The notes: generated from the letters alone by a model not told the origin. 64,000 nucleotides of DNA from an uncultured Planctomycetota bacterium (GCA_900696525.1 CAADGL010000012.1:558001-622000); one strand, 5' to 3'. Shown: positions 28,381-37,719, numbered from the stretch's first letter. A program made the numbers and translations.

Positions 28381-29967
28381 ATGCGTAGCTCGGAACGCGC
28401 GACACGCGACGGACGTGCGACGCGGCGTTTGGCGCGCCGCGCGGCGCTCGGCGCCGTGCTGTTTGCACTGAGCCTGTCCGCGCTGCCGCTCTCGGGCCAG
28501 AGCCGGCCGAGCGCCGGCGGGATCTACATCATCCCGATTCGCGGCGAGATCAACGACATCACGCGCGACAGCGTGCAACGGCGCGTCAGCGAGGCGCGCG
28601 AGGCCGGGGCGCGGGCGCTGGTGTTCGAGATGGACACGCCCGGCGGGCTGGTGACGAGCGCGCGCGACATCTGCGCGCTGATCAAGAACCTGCCGGCGGA
28701 GATTCACACCGTCGCCTGGGTCAATCACGACGCAATCAGTGCCGGGGCGATGATCTCCGTGGCCTGTCGCGAGATCGTCGTCGCGCCGGTCTCCACCATC
28801 GGCGATTGCGCCCCGATCATGATCGGCATGGAGCAGATCGGCGAGGTCGAGCGCGAGAAGGTCGAGAGCGTCATCCGCTCCGAGTTCACCGGGTCGGCCC
28901 AGCAGAACGGGCACGACCCGGAGCTGCTGCTGGCCATGGTGACGCGCGGCCGCGAAGTCTGGTGGATTGAACGGACCGACGGCGGCGCGCGACGCTTCGT
29001 CGGTCCGGCCGAGAAGCGCCAGCTCATTGACGACGTCGTCCTCGACCAGCGCCAATGGCGGCTCGTGGAGCGCTACAGCGACCCGGTCGATGGCCGGCCC
29101 GTCAATGTGGCGCAGCCCGTCTGCGGCGAGAAGGAGCTGCTTACCCTGACGGGGCGGCAGGCCGTCGGCTATGGGCTGGCGACGGCGATCGTCGGCGACG
29201 ACGCCCAGCTCGCTTCGCAGCTCGGAGTCGCCGGCACGCCGCACCGGCTCGAGGTCAGCGGCTGGGAGGCGTTCGCCCAATGGCTGAACAACCCGCTGAT
29301 CCGTGGGGTGCTCTTCCTGATCTTCGTTGTTGGCGCGACGCTGGAGTTCAAGTACCCCGGGACGCTGATCCCGGCGGGCGTGGCGCTGGTGGCGCTGCTG
29401 ATCTTCCTGGCCGCGCCGTACGCCGCCGGGCTGGCCGACATCTGGACGCTGGCGCTGCTGGTGATCGGGCTGATCCTGCTGGGGATCGAGCTGTTCGTCC
29501 TGCCAGGTTTCGGCGTGGTCGGGCTGCTCGGGGCGTTGCTGATCCTGGTGGCGCTCGTGGGCACGTTCGTGCCGCGCGAGCCGAGCGCGCCGCCCTTCTC
29601 GCTGCCGACGCTGCCGGCGACCTGGGCCGGGCTGAAGACGGGCGTGATCACGATGTCGCTGAGCCTGCTGGCGGCGGTCACGGGGCTTGTGTTCCTGACG
29701 CGCTACCTGCCGGATTCGTGGCTGGGCCGGCGGCTGCTGCTGGCGAACCCGGCGGCCGGTCCGGCGCTGGCCGCGCCGGACCCGCGCGAGCAGGTGCAGG
29801 TGGGGGAGATCGGCGAGGTGCTGACGCCGCTGCGGCCGGGGGGGCGGGCGCGATTCGGCGACCTTATCCTTGACGTTCAGAGCGAGACGGCGTACGTGGA
29901 GGTCGGGGAGCGGGTGAAGGTGGTCCGGCACGAGGGGATGATGCTCTTCGTGCGGCCGCTGGCATGA
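28381..29967 (+). CDS. nfeD: NfeD-family membrane serine protease
   Basis: A 528-residue protein with a signal or anchor helix (residues 20-40), a ClpP-class protease domain ([42 protein letters not shown] with catalytic Ser at about 120), four to five membrane helices (about 310-470) and a C-terminal OB-fold NfeD domain ([20 protein letters not shown]). NfeD proteases act with the SPFH proteins encoded beside them, here floA. GGAGG eight bases before ATG 28381 sets the start; a GTG at 28357 is possible. The 'nfeD' name is by family. Confidence 0.9.
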   Translation: MRSSERATRDGRATRRLARRAALGAVLFALSLSALPLSGQSRPSAGGIYIIPIRGEINDITRDSVQRRVSEAREAGARALVFEMDTPGGLVTSARDICALIKNLPAEIHTVAWVNHDAISAGAMISVACREIVVAPVSTIGDCAPIMIGMEQIGEVEREKVESVIRSEFTGSAQQNGHDPELLLAMVTRGREVWWIERTDGGARRFVGPAEKRQLIDDVVLDQRQWRLVERYSDPVDGRPVNVAQPVCGEKELLTLTGRQAVGYGLATAIVGDDAQLASQLGVAGTPHRLEVSGWEAFAQWLNNPLIRGVLFLIFVVGATLEFKYPGTLIPAGVALVALLIFLAAPYAAGLADIWTLALLVIGLILLGIELFVLPGFGVVGLLGALLILVALVGTFVPREPSAPPFSLPTLPATWAGLKTGVITMSLSLLAAVTGLVFLTRYLPDSWLGRRLLLANPAAGPALAAPDPREQVQVGEIGEVLTPLRPGGRARFGDLILDVQSETAYVEVGERVKVVRHEGMMLFVRPLA

Positions 29968-30025
29968 ATCTGAGATTGACCAGGCTCGGCCGCGGCCTCG
30001 AAGGCGGCAGCAAGGAAACACCGAC

Positions 30026-31090
30026 ATGAACCAGTTCGCGATGCACGCGCCGCTGCTGCTGGCCCAGGACCCGTGGAACTGGGTGTGGGTCGTGGTGGCG
30101 ATCGGCGCGCTGCTGTTGGCGGCGGTGCTGCTGATCGTGTTCGCCAATTTCGGCGCCCTGTACGTCAAGGCGCTGGTCAACAGCGCGAAGATCGGTCTGG
30201 CTGAGCTGGTGCGCATGTGGCTGGCCGGCGTGCAGAACAACGTCATCGTCTTCGCCAAGATCCGCGCCTACAAGGCCGGCCTGACCGACATCTCGACCAA
30301 CGACCTGGCGGCGCACTACCTGGCCGGCGGGCGCGTGCCGAACGTCGTGCAGGCGCTCATCTCGGCCCACCGCGCGAAGATCCCGCTGGACTACCGCACC
30401 GCCTGCGCCATCGATCTGGCCGGCCGCGACATCGTTGACGCCGTCCACACGAGCGTGAACCCGAAGGTCATCGACTGCCCGAACCCCGCCTCGGGCCGCT
30501 CGACGATCGACGCCGTCGCCAAGGACGGCATCCAGCTCAAGGTCAAGGCCCGCGTCACCGTGCGGACGAACATCCAGCGGCTCATCGGCGGCGCCACCGA
30601 GGAGACGATCATCGCTCGCGTCGGCGAGGGCATCGTCTCGGCCATCGGCAGCGCCCAGGCCCACAAGGACGTCTTGGAGAACCCCGACAAGATATCCAAG
30701 GCGGTGCTGCACAAGGGTCTCGACTCCGGCACCGCGTTCGAAATCCTCTCGATCGACATCGCCGACGTCGACGTCGGCGCCAACATCGGCGCCCAGCTCC
30801 AGGCCGATCAGGCCGAGGCCGACAAGAAGCGCTTCCAGGCCGAGGCCGAGAAACGCCGCGCCCTCGCCGTCGCCCTCGAACAGGAAAACCGCGCCAAGAT
30901 CGAGGAGAACCGCGCCCTGGTCGTGCTGGCCGAGGCCGAAATCCCCAAGGCCATCGCCACCGCGTTCGTCAACGGCAATCTCGGCGTGATCGACTACTAC
31001 CGTCTGCGCAATATCCAGGCCGATACGCAGATGCGGCAAAGCATCGGCGGCGAGGGGCAACCCCAGCCAACCACCAAGCCGGTGCAGTAG
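30026..31090 (+). CDS. floA: Flotillin-like protein FloA
   Basis: A 354-residue SPFH-domain scaffold of membrane microdomains. An N-terminal membrane segment (residues 17-43) is followed by the FloA-specific [20 protein letters not shown] and [16 protein letters not shown] block, IDCPNPASG, the SPFH core ([20 protein letters not shown]) and a coiled coil rich in EAE and KRR ([20 protein letters not shown]). AAGGAAA precedes ATG 30026. It is 58 bases after nfeD and 16 before the proline-rich gene, a common trio in planctomycetes. Confidence 0.95.
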   Translation: MNQFAMHAPLLLAQDPWNWVWVVVAIGALLLAAVLLIVFANFGALYVKALVNSAKIGLAELVRMWLAGVQNNVIVFAKIRAYKAGLTDISTNDLAAHYLAGGRVPNVVQALISAHRAKIPLDYRTACAIDLAGRDIVDAVHTSVNPKVIDCPNPASGRSTIDAVAKDGIQLKVKARVTVRTNIQRLIGGATEETIIARVGEGIVSAIGSAQAHKDVLENPDKISKAVLHKGLDSGTAFEILSIDIADVDVGANIGAQLQADQAEADKKRFQAEAEKRRALAVALEQENRAKIEENRALVVLAEAEIPKAIATAFVNGNLGVIDYYRLRNIQADTQMRQSIGGEGQPQPTTKPVQ

Positions 31091-31106
31091 CAGGGGCGGC
31101 TGAGCG

Positions 31107-31742
31107 ATGTTGACGGCGAGCCTGCTGGCGATCGATTTCTCCGACCCGCAGGTCTGGATCTACGTCGTTTTCACCCTGCTCGGGTTGCTCGGGGCAATCT
31201 TCGGCAAGAAGAAGGAGCAGCCACCCAAGGACGCGAAGCGCGGGCCCGCGCCGCCGCCGCCCCCGCCTCGCGAAGCGCCCCCGCCCGCACCCCGAACACA
31301 GCAGCACCCGCCTCCCCGCGCGCCCCGGCAAGCGCCTGGGCCCGCGCCGGCCCGACCTGTACCGCAACGCGCGCCCGTGCCGCGCGTGCCGGCCCCGGCG
31401 CCGGCGCAGCGCGGCGGTCCTCGCCCAGGCGAGCCCCGCCGGACAGGTGATGGGAGGACTCCGGCCGCGCCTGGCTCGCAGCCGTCGCGCCGTTCGCCCA
31501 GGCCGGTCGAGGTCATGGCGCACGCGGCGCAGACCGTCGAGCCCGCCGCCGTGGTCGGGACGTCACCGACAGCGGCAACGCCCGCCGCCGCCCCAGTGCC
31601 GGCGCTCGAGCGCCGGCGGACGTCGGAGTCCGGGAAGCGTGCCAGGGCATTGCTGCGCAGCAAGCCCGACCTGCGCGCGGCGTTCGTGCTGAGCGAGGTG
31701 CTTGCCCCGCCCGTCGCCTTGCGCGAGAATCACCTGCTTTGA
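31107..31742 (+). CDS. Small membrane protein with proline-rich region, floA operon
   Basis: A 211-residue protein with one N-terminal membrane helix (about residues 14-33), a KKKEQPPKD stop-transfer, 120 residues of Pro/Ala/Arg-rich disordered sequence (P6 runs, PAPAPAQRGG) and a conserved short C-terminus, LRSKPDLRAAFVLSEVLAPP. The tail looks like a docking motif; the position after floA suggests a role at the same membrane domain (inference). The G+C-rich middle is low complexity and produces many shadow frames. Confidence 0.75.
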   Translation: MLTASLLAIDFSDPQVWIYVVFTLLGLLGAIFGKKKEQPPKDAKRGPAPPPPPPREAPPPAPRTQQHPPPRAPRQAPGPAPARPVPQRAPVPRVPAPAPAQRGGPRPGEPRRTGDGRTPAAPGSQPSRRSPRPVEVMAHAAQTVEPAAVVGTSPTAATPAAAPVPALERRRTSESGKRARALLRSKPDLRAAFVLSEVLAPPVALRENHLL

Positions 31743-31790
31743 ATCGAAGCCCCAGGCGCACGCAACGGAGTCTGTTGACTGTCCGAGCCC

Positions 31791-31837
31791 CAAGCGCCAG
31801 CGCCGGGGACCGATCATGGGTCGGTGCCCGGCGCTTG
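31791..31837. repeat. REP-like long hairpin upstream of valS
   Basis: CAAGCGCC...GGG (31791-31807) pairs with CCCGGCGCTTG (31827-31837), and ACCGA (31809-31813) with TCGGT (31821-31825) inside. An extra AGCGCC bulges in the left arm. One frame reads SPKRQRRG, a repeat peptide found in planctomycete genomes. It may be part of the valS leader or a dispersed element. Confidence 0.55.
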
Positions 31838-31922
31838 CACATGCGTGCGCGGACGACGGCGCCCCGGCGCCGGCGCTCGGGGCCCGGTCTGGAGCAGCGT
31901 CGCAGCGACATGTGGAGCGTTG

Positions 31923-34900
31923 ATGAGCAGCACCGGCGGCTACGACCCGAGCAAAGTCGAGCCTGACATTTACGCCTTCTGGGAGCGCGGCGGCTGGTTC
32001 CACGCGGAGCCCGACCCGTCGCGCCGGGCGTTCACGATCGTGATTCCGCCGCCGAACGTGACCGGGGCGCTGCACCTTGGGCACGCGATCAACAACACCT
32101 TGCAGGACATTCTGATCCGCATGCATCGCATGCGCGGCTACGTCGCCTGCTGGCTGCCGGGGACGGATCACGCCGGCATCGCGACCCAGGCCGTGGTGGA
32201 GAAGCGGCTGAAGAAGGAGCAGGGCTGGGTCCGTGACAACAAGAACCCGGAGCATCGCGAGTTCCTCGTCAGCAAGATCAGCGAATGGAAGGACGAATAC
32301 GAGGCCCGCATCCTCGGCCAGCTCCGCCGCATGGGCTGCTCGTGCGACTGGCCGCGCACGCGCTTCACGCTCGACGAGCAATGCGCCAAGGCGGTCTACG
32401 AGACCTTCTTCCGCATGTTCCGCGACGGGCTGATCTATCGCGGAACGCGCCTCGTGAACTGGGATTGCGAATTGCAGACGGCGGTCGCGGATGACGAGCT
32501 TTACCACGAAACGGTCCGCGGCCACCTGTGGCACATCCGCTACCCAATCTGTGGCACCGGCCTCCGGCCGGTGCCCGGTGACGCGGGCATCCTGCCTGCG
32601 GGTGGCGCGGGCATCCTGCCTGCGGGGAGCATCGGCGTCCCGCCGGTGCGAACCGACGAATACCTCATCGTCGCCACGACGCGCCCCGAAACCATGCTCG
32701 CCGACACGGCCGTCGCGGTTCATCCCGCCGACGAGCGTTACAAGCACCTGATCGGCCAGCGCGTCATGCTCCCGCTGACCGGCCGCACGATTCCGATCAT
32801 CGCCGATGACATTCTGGTGAAGCGGGAATTCGGCACCGGCGTCGTGAAGGTCACGCCGGGGCATGATCCGAACGACTACGAGTGCTGGAAGCGCCATCCG
32901 GAGATCGGCGTCCGCAACATGATGACGCCGGACGGGCGCGTGCATGCCGACAACGCCGGCGAGGGCGGCCAATACGCGGGGTTGAAGCTGGAAGAGGCCC
33001 GCAAGCGCGTCGTCGCCGACCTCGAAGCGGCGGGGTTGCTGGAGAAGGTCGAGCCGTATGAAACCGAAGTCGGCCACAGCGACCGCAGCAAGACGCCCAT
33101 CCAGCCCTATCTGAGCGAGCAGTGGTTCGTGAAGATGGACCGTTTGGCCGAATTGGCGATGGAGGCGGTCCGCGACGGCCGCGTGCGGTTCTTTCCTGAG
33201 CGCTACGCGAAGACCTACCTCGACTGGCTGAGCGAGAAGCGCGACTGGTGCATCAGCCGGCAGCTCTGGTGGGGGCACCGGATACCGGTGTGGCGGGTTA
33301 ACCTGCGCCCCCGCGGCGTAAATCCCAGAAACCCGAGTCTCTTTCCGGAAGTCCGGGCTGAGTTCGCTGCCGTTCTGAAAGCCCACGCGGCGAAGATAGG
33401 ATGTGCTGAGGATATCTACGTCACCGATGTTCCCGAAACGACGTATCCTTTTGCTTGTCGAGTCTGCGCCCGCTCCAAGGCAGCAATTGACTTCTTGCGA
33501 GACATCGAACTCAATCCACTGATTCCGGGTGGGCCGGTCAAGCCCTTTGAAAACGTGAAGGACGCCGCTTTCAACTACAAATACGAGGACATTTGGCAAA
33601 AAGCCAAAGGCGGAACCTTCGTACAGGACCCCGACGTCCTCGACACCTGGTTCAGCTCAGCGCTCTGGCCGCACAGCACGTTCGGCTGGCCCGAGAGCAG
33701 GGACGAAGGGACGAAGGAACATAGGGACTCAGGGAAGACCTCCTCCGTCCCTCCGTCCCTCCGTCCCTCCGTCCCTGCCCTCTCCTACTTCTACCCCACC
33801 TCCGTGCTCTCCACCGCGCGCGACATCATCACCCTCTGGGTCGCGCGCATGGTGATGACCGGCCTCTACAACACCGGCCGCGTGCCCTTCCAGCACGTGC
33901 TCATTCACCCGACGATCCAGGACGCCCAGGGCCGACGGATGAGCAAGTCGCTCGGCAACGGCGTCGATCCGAACGATCTTGTGGAGCTGTACGGCGCCGA
34001 CGCGATGCGCTTCGTGCTGGCGGGCATGGCGGGCGAGACGCAGGACGTGCGCGTGCCGGTGAAGCCCGTTAAGCTGCCCGACGGGCGCGAGGTGAACTCG
34101 AGCGAGCGCTTCGAGCTGGGACGGAATCTCTGCAACAAGCTCTGGCAGGCGGCGACGGGTTTCGTGCTGCCGACGGTGCGGGATGTCGAGATCAGGCGGC
34201 ATGCCAGCGGCCTGCACACGGCGCGGACCGTCGACCAGATGCCGCACTTCGAGCGCTGGATACGCGTCAGGCTGCTCGACTGCATCCGCGAAGTGGACGC
34301 GCATCTGGCGCGCTACGAGTTCTCGGCGGCGGTCGACGCGCTTCGAACCTTCTTCTGGAGCGACTTCTGCGACTGGTACATCGAGGAGGTCAAGGGGCAC
34401 CTGCGCGACAGCGGCGTCGAGGCGGATGAGGCCAATGACGTCAAGGTGGCGCTGCTCCAGGTGTTCGACATCGTGCTGTGCCTGATGCACCCGGTGATCC
34501 CCTTCATCACCGAGAAGATCTGGCAGATCGTCGGCGAAGCGATTCCGCGGCATCACGAGCTGATCTGGGACGACGAAGGGCCGGAGCCCTGTCCTGCGCA
34601 GCCGCCGCCGCTGATCGTCGCGCCCTGGCCGAAGGCGAAAGGCCGAGATTGGCTTGACGCCGTGGAGAGCCAGCGCGACGCGGCGAACGAGGTCGATTCG
34701 GTCCTGGGCGTGGTGCGGGCTCTGCGCGAGATCCGGGCGTCGATCAACAACCTGCGCTCGGCGGGCAGGCAGAGCGCCGTGAAGGCCCTGCCGCGCGCCC
34801 TGGTAAAGTGCGGGCAGCAGCTCGATCTGCTCCGGCGCTACGAGGCCGTCATACGACGGCTCGGGCAGTGTGACGCGCTCGAGTTCGGCGCGGACATCGC

Positions 34901-35174
34901 AAAGCCGCGCCCGTCGGCCAGCAAGGTCCTGGCGGGCGCCGAAGTCTATGTGCCGCTCGCGGGACTGGCCGACCCGGAGATCGAGATCGGACGCCTGACA
35001 AAAGAGCGCGCCGAAGCGACCGCCCACATCGGCCGCATCGAGTCGAAGCTGGCCAGCGAGAGCTTCGTCGCCAAGGCTCCGCCGGCGGTCGTCGAGGCCG
35101 AGCGGGCCCGGCTGCAAGAGGTGCGCGAGAGACTGGCGGCCATCGAGGGGCACCTGATGGAGCTGAGTGGCTAG
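31923..35174 (+). CDS. valS: Valyl-tRNA synthetase with three unusual internal segments
   Basis: A 1083-residue class I synthetase, longer than the usual 880-950. HIGH is HLGH (residues 51-54) in PPPNVTGALHLGHA, and KMSKS is RMSKS (672-676). The editing domain (ATTRPETMLADTAVAV), the anticodon-binding domain and the C-terminal coiled coil (LTKERAEATAHIGRIESKLA) are intact. Extra segments: about 210-244, encoded by a palindrome and direct repeats; about 458-566, a lower-G+C region replacing the zinc-type insert after WGHRIPVW; and about 590-621, encoded by 8-bp tandem repeats. All keep frame. ATG 31923 fits the family; no strong ribosome site is visible. Activity is presumed retained since catalytic motifs are present. 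Confidence 0.95.
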   Translation: MSSTGGYDPSKVEPDIYAFWERGGWFHAEPDPSRRAFTIVIPPPNVTGALHLGHAINNTLQDILIRMHRMRGYVACWLPGTDHAGIATQAVVEKRLKKEQGWVRDNKNPEHREFLVSKISEWKDEYEARILGQLRRMGCSCDWPRTRFTLDEQCAKAVYETFFRMFRDGLIYRGTRLVNWDCELQTAVADDELYHETVRGHLWHIRYPICGTGLRPVPGDAGILPAGGAGILPAGSIGVPPVRTDEYLIVATTRPETMLADTAVAVHPADERYKHLIGQRVMLPLTGRTIPIIADDILVKREFGTGVVKVTPGHDPNDYECWKRHPEIGVRNMMTPDGRVHADNAGEGGQYAGLKLEEARKRVVADLEAAGLLEKVEPYETEVGHSDRSKTPIQPYLSEQWFVKMDRLAELAMEAVRDGRVRFFPERYAKTYLDWLSEKRDWCISRQLWWGHRIPVWRVNLRPRGVNPRNPSLFPEVRAEFAAVLKAHAAKIGCAEDIYVTDVPETTYPFACRVCARSKAAIDFLRDIELNPLIPGGPVKPFENVKDAAFNYKYEDIWQKAKGGTFVQDPDVLDTWFSSALWPHSTFGWPESRDEGTKEHRDSGKTSSVPPSLRPSVPALSYFYPTSVLSTARDIITLWVARMVMTGLYNTGRVPFQHVLIHPTIQDAQGRRMSKSLGNGVDPNDLVELYGADAMRFVLAGMAGETQDVRVPVKPVKLPDGREVNSSERFELGRNLCNKLWQAATGFVLPTVRDVEIRRHASGLHTARTVDQMPHFERWIRVRLLDCIREVDAHLARYEFSAAVDALRTFFWSDFCDWYIEEVKGHLRDSGVEADEANDVKVALLQVFDIVLCLMHPVIPFITEKIWQIVGEAIPRHHELIWDDEGPEPCPAQPPPLIVAPWPKAKGRDWLDAVESQRDAANEVDSVLGVVRALREIRASINNLRSAGRQSAVKALPRALVKCGQQLDLLRRYEAVIRRLGQCDALEFGADIAKPRPSASKVLAGAEVYVPLAGLADPEIEIGRLTKERAEATAHIGRIESKLASESFVAKAPPAVVEAERARLQEVRERLAAIEGHLMELSG
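32553..32650. repeat. In-frame palindrome plus direct repeats inside valS (editing domain)
   Basis: GGCACCGGCC-TCC-GGCCGGTGCC (32553-32575) is a perfect 10-bp hairpin. It is followed by two identical 20-bp copies, GCGGGCATCCTGCCTGCGGG, at 32583-32602 and 32607-32626. It encodes GTGLRPVPG and AGILPAGGAGILPAG, absent from other ValRS proteins at this place just before the ATTRPET block. Confidence 0.75.
33699..33776. repeat. Octamer tandem arrays in inverted orientation inside valS
   Basis: AGGGACGA-type octamers run 33699-33738 (five units, imperfect). CCGTCCCT, their approximate reverse complement, runs four perfect times at 33745-33776. The arms could fold back on each other. They encode SRDEGTKEHRDSGK and VPPSLRPSVPAL, placed between FGWPE and LSYFYPTSVL. 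Confidence 0.8.
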
Positions 35175-35267
35175 ACAGCCGCTGAGAGCAATCCGCCGGT
35201 ACTCTCAAGACGCTGCTCAAGCGCAGTGGCAAGCCGTGCCTTGGTCCCTGTGCCGAGGATTCGTTGA

Positions 35268-36455
35268 ATGCGTTGCGCCTATTTCGACTGCTTCTCCGGC
35301 GCCGCCGGAGACATGATCCTGGCGGCACTGCTCGACGCGGGTTGCCCGCTCGAGCATCTGCAACAGGTGGTCGCGCGGCTGAATGTGCCGGATGTTGCCC
35401 TCGCCGCCGAAAAAGTCAACGTCCACGGGCTCGCCGCCACGCGCGTTCGCGTGGAGATCGGCGAAGGCGCCAGAACGGCGCACCGCCACCTTTCGCACAT
35501 TCTCAAGATCATCGACGCCGCCGGCCTGGAGCCGGGTGTCGCCGAGCGGGCCGCCGGCGTGTTCCGCCGCCTGGCCGAGGCCGAGGCCGCCGTCCACGCC
35601 ACCACGGTCGAGAAGGTGCACTTTCACGAGGTAGGCGCCAATGACGCGATCGTGGACATCGTCTGCGCCGCCGCCGCGCTGCACCACCTGGGCGTGGAGC
35701 GCGTTTTCTGCTCGGAAGTCCCGACCGGCCACGGCAGCGTGACGTGCGACCACGGGACGATGCCGGTCCCCGCGCCCGCGACGGCGCGGCTGCTGATCGG
35801 CGTGCCGCTGGCGGATTGCCCGGAGCCGGGAGAGCTCATCACGCCCACCGGCGCTGCGATCCTGACGAGCGTTTCAGAGGCGTACGGCCCGATTCCCGGC
35901 GGATTCCGCGCCGCGGCGGTCGGCTACGGCGCCGGCACGCGTCCGGGCAAAACGCGCCCGAACGTCCTGCGCGTGCTGCTCGGCGACCTCGCGGATGAAT
36001 CCGCCGAGCACGACCAGGTCGTTGTGCTCGAGGCCCAGGTCGACGACGCCACCGGACAGACGCTCGCCTACGCCTGTCAGCGCCTGCTCGACGCCGCTGC
36101 GCTGGATGCCTGGCTCACGCCGATACTGATGAAGAAGGGTCGCCCGGGGCACCTGCTCAGCGTGCTGGCCCGCCCGCAGGACGCCGACCGGCTCGAAGCG
36201 CTGCTGCTGGCTGAGACGACGACCTTCGGCGTGCGGCGGTACTCGGCGACGCGCCGCAAGCTGGCGCGCGAGCACATCGAGGTGACGACCGCCTTCGGCC
36301 CGATCCGGATGAAGGTCGGCCGTCGCGGCGGGCGCGTGGTGCGCGCCTGGCCGGAGTACGAGGACTGCGCGGCGGCGGCGCGGCGCGCGGGCGCCGCCTT
36401 GCAGGACGTGCAGCAGGCGGCGCTGGCCGCGTGGCGGCAGCGATCGTCCGCGTGA
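35268..36455 (+). CDS. larC: Nickel-pincer cofactor insertase LarC
   Basis: A 395-residue LarC protein, which uses CTP to insert nickel into the pincer nucleotide cofactor of lactate racemase and related enzymes. The N-terminus AYFDCFSGAAGDMILAALLD, HFHEVGANDAIVDIV, GTMPVPAPAT, PTGAAIL and the RPNVLRVLLG block are all present, and LarC1 and LarC2 parts are joined in one frame, unlike in lactobacilli. No larB, larE or larA lies near it, so the user enzyme is unknown. ATG 35268 is 93 bases after valS. Confidence 0.93.
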   Translation: MRCAYFDCFSGAAGDMILAALLDAGCPLEHLQQVVARLNVPDVALAAEKVNVHGLAATRVRVEIGEGARTAHRHLSHILKIIDAAGLEPGVAERAAGVFRRLAEAEAAVHATTVEKVHFHEVGANDAIVDIVCAAAALHHLGVERVFCSEVPTGHGSVTCDHGTMPVPAPATARLLIGVPLADCPEPGELITPTGAAILTSVSEAYGPIPGGFRAAAVGYGAGTRPGKTRPNVLRVLLGDLADESAEHDQVVVLEAQVDDATGQTLAYACQRLLDAAALDAWLTPILMKKGRPGHLLSVLARPQDADRLEALLLAETTTFGVRRYSATRRKLAREHIEVTTAFGPIRMKVGRRGGRVVRAWPEYEDCAAAARRAGAALQDVQQAALAAWRQRSSA

Positions 36456-36510
36456 GCCTGGCCGAAGAGCCGGACCGGGTTGCATCCCACCCGCGCAAGA
36501 GGTAACGACC

Positions 36511-37173
36511 ATGGGCCTGCTGGCACACTTCGATGGCGCCACGTACGCGCTGCTCATAGCGGGGCTCGCGGTGGGCGCTGTGCTCGTCGGCGCGGCGGCC
36601 TTGCATCGTCGACAGTTCGCGCTGCGGCTGCTGCCCAGGTGGGCGAGCGGGCGCGGGCGCGCCCGGCCGCAGCCCCGCGAGGCGGAATCTCTTGCCGGGG
36701 CGCTCGCCGAGTTCGAGCGCGTGACGAGCGACGTTGCGGTTGCGCTCGAGCGGCGGGCCAGGTCCCTCGAGGCGCTGCTGCGGGCCGCGGACGAGCGCGC
36801 CCGGCGGCTGGAGCGGCTCCTTTCGCGAGTGGAGGCGCGCCCGTCCGCGGAGCGAGCCAGCGGCGAGGTGCGGCCGGCGGTCGCGCCCGCGGCGACGCTT
36901 GCCGTTCGGTCTTCCGCTAAGGACAATGACGCCCGCGGCGTCGGCGCCGGCGCGGTGCCCCCGGGCCTGGCCAGCCAGCCGGCCGCGGCGGGTTCGCGCG
37001 TCGCGGGCCTCGCGCAGCGCGTCGAGCGGTTGGTGCGCGCTGGGCGGACGGCGGCGGAAATCGCCGAGCGGCTGCGCCTGCCGGAGGGCGAGGTCGAGTT
37101 CCTGATCGGCCTGCGTTCACTTGATGAGCACGCAAGCGCATCCATCGGAGACGGCGGGCGGCCAGACGGCTGA
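36511..37173 (+). CDS. Membrane-anchored coiled-coil protein with C-terminal HTH-like motif
   Basis: A 220-residue protein: one membrane helix (about residues 12-32), a coiled coil (about 65-110, LERRARSLEALLRAADERAR), a Gly/Ala/Pro linker, and a C-terminal VERLVRAGRTAAEIAERLRL block followed by PEGEVEFLIGL. That tail resembles the DUF6115/DUF2802 type found in motility-operon proteins; I do not claim membership. AGAGG eight to nine bases before ATG 36511. The following gene starts within its last 50 bases. Confidence 0.6.
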   Translation: MGLLAHFDGATYALLIAGLAVGAVLVGAAALHRRQFALRLLPRWASGRGRARPQPREAESLAGALAEFERVTSDVAVALERRARSLEALLRAADERARRLERLLSRVEARPSAERASGEVRPAVAPAATLAVRSSAKDNDARGVGAGAVPPGLASQPAAAGSRVAGLAQRVERLVRAGRTAAEIAERLRLPEGEVEFLIGLRSLDEHASASIGDGGRPDG

Positions 37174-37666
37174 GCGCCCGAATGCCGCGCCGCCGGACGC
37201 AAGCGACGCCCGTCGCGTCGTGCGGCGGCTGACCCAGGCCAACAATCTGGCGGTTTTCGCGATTGTCTGCACCGGGCTGGCGGCGGTGGCGCTGGTGCAG
37301 ACGGTTTGGCACGGCACGAGCGAGCGGCTGGGGTTTTTCGGCCCGCTGACGTGGCTGCGGCTGCTGCTGCCGCTTGGGGCGCTGCTGCTGACGGCGGTGG
37401 TGACGCAGCGGACGGTCGGGCGTCTGGCGCGGAGCGGAGTGGAAGTGGGGCTCGTCGAGGCGGCGCCGGCTTTCTATCGCTGCAAGCTGCTGTCGACGGT
37501 GCTTCTCGGAGCCGCCGGCGTGTTCTCGGCGGGATGCCTGCTGTTCGGGCATACCCTGAAGGACGTGCTGCTGGCGCTGATTCCGATCGTGCTGCTGCTG
37601 CTGACGCGCACGAGCGAGGCCGGACTGGCGTCGTTTGCGGCGATGGCCCGCGAGGAATCCGCCTGA
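37124..37666 (+). CDS. Four-helix integral membrane protein, unknown
   Basis: A 180-residue protein with a polar first 40 residues and four hydrophobic helices (about residues 43-63, 76-96, 120-140 and 146-163). No family recognised. ATG 37124 overlaps the end of the previous gene by 50 bases in another frame, which suggests coupled translation. No clear ribosome site, so a later start is possible. Confidence 0.55.
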   Translation: MSTQAHPSETAGGQTAERPNAAPPDASDARRVVRRLTQANNLAVFAIVCTGLAAVALVQTVWHGTSERLGFFGPLTWLRLLLPLGALLLTAVVTQRTVGRLARSGVEVGLVEAAPAFYRCKLLSTVLLGAAGVFSAGCLLFGHTLKDVLLALIPIVLLLLTRTSEAGLASFAAMAREESA

Positions 37667-37670
37667 CGGG

Positions 37671-37709
37671 CTGCCCGGGTGTCTGGAAGGCTGGGAGGGC
37701 GGTTTTTTT
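37671..37709 (+). terminator. Probable intrinsic terminator
   Basis: CTGCCC (37671-37676) can pair with GGGCGG (37697-37702, one G-U pair) around a 20-base loop, followed directly by T7 (37703-37709). It lies just after the membrane protein stop at 37666. Confidence 0.4.
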
Positions 37710-37719
37710 GGCCGGCGGC

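Noticed and set aside
28315..30258. 647-codon minus-strand frame
   Set aside because: Antisense of nfeD; composition of a shadow (H, R, D, Q-rich).
31740..31922. T-box leader before valS
   Set aside because: A synthetase gene in this place prompted a check, but no T-box antiterminator sequence or terminator is visible; only the REP-like hairpin.
31563..33599. 678-codon minus-strand frame over valS
   Set aside because: Lies opposite valS, whose motifs are intact; only the low-G+C part looks less shadow-like, which reflects valS itself.
33699..33776. CRISPR-like array
   Set aside because: Units are only eight bases, there are no spacers, and it lies in a gene.
32550..33790. Frameshift or broken valS
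   Set aside because: All three odd segments keep the frame and every catalytic motif downstream is present.
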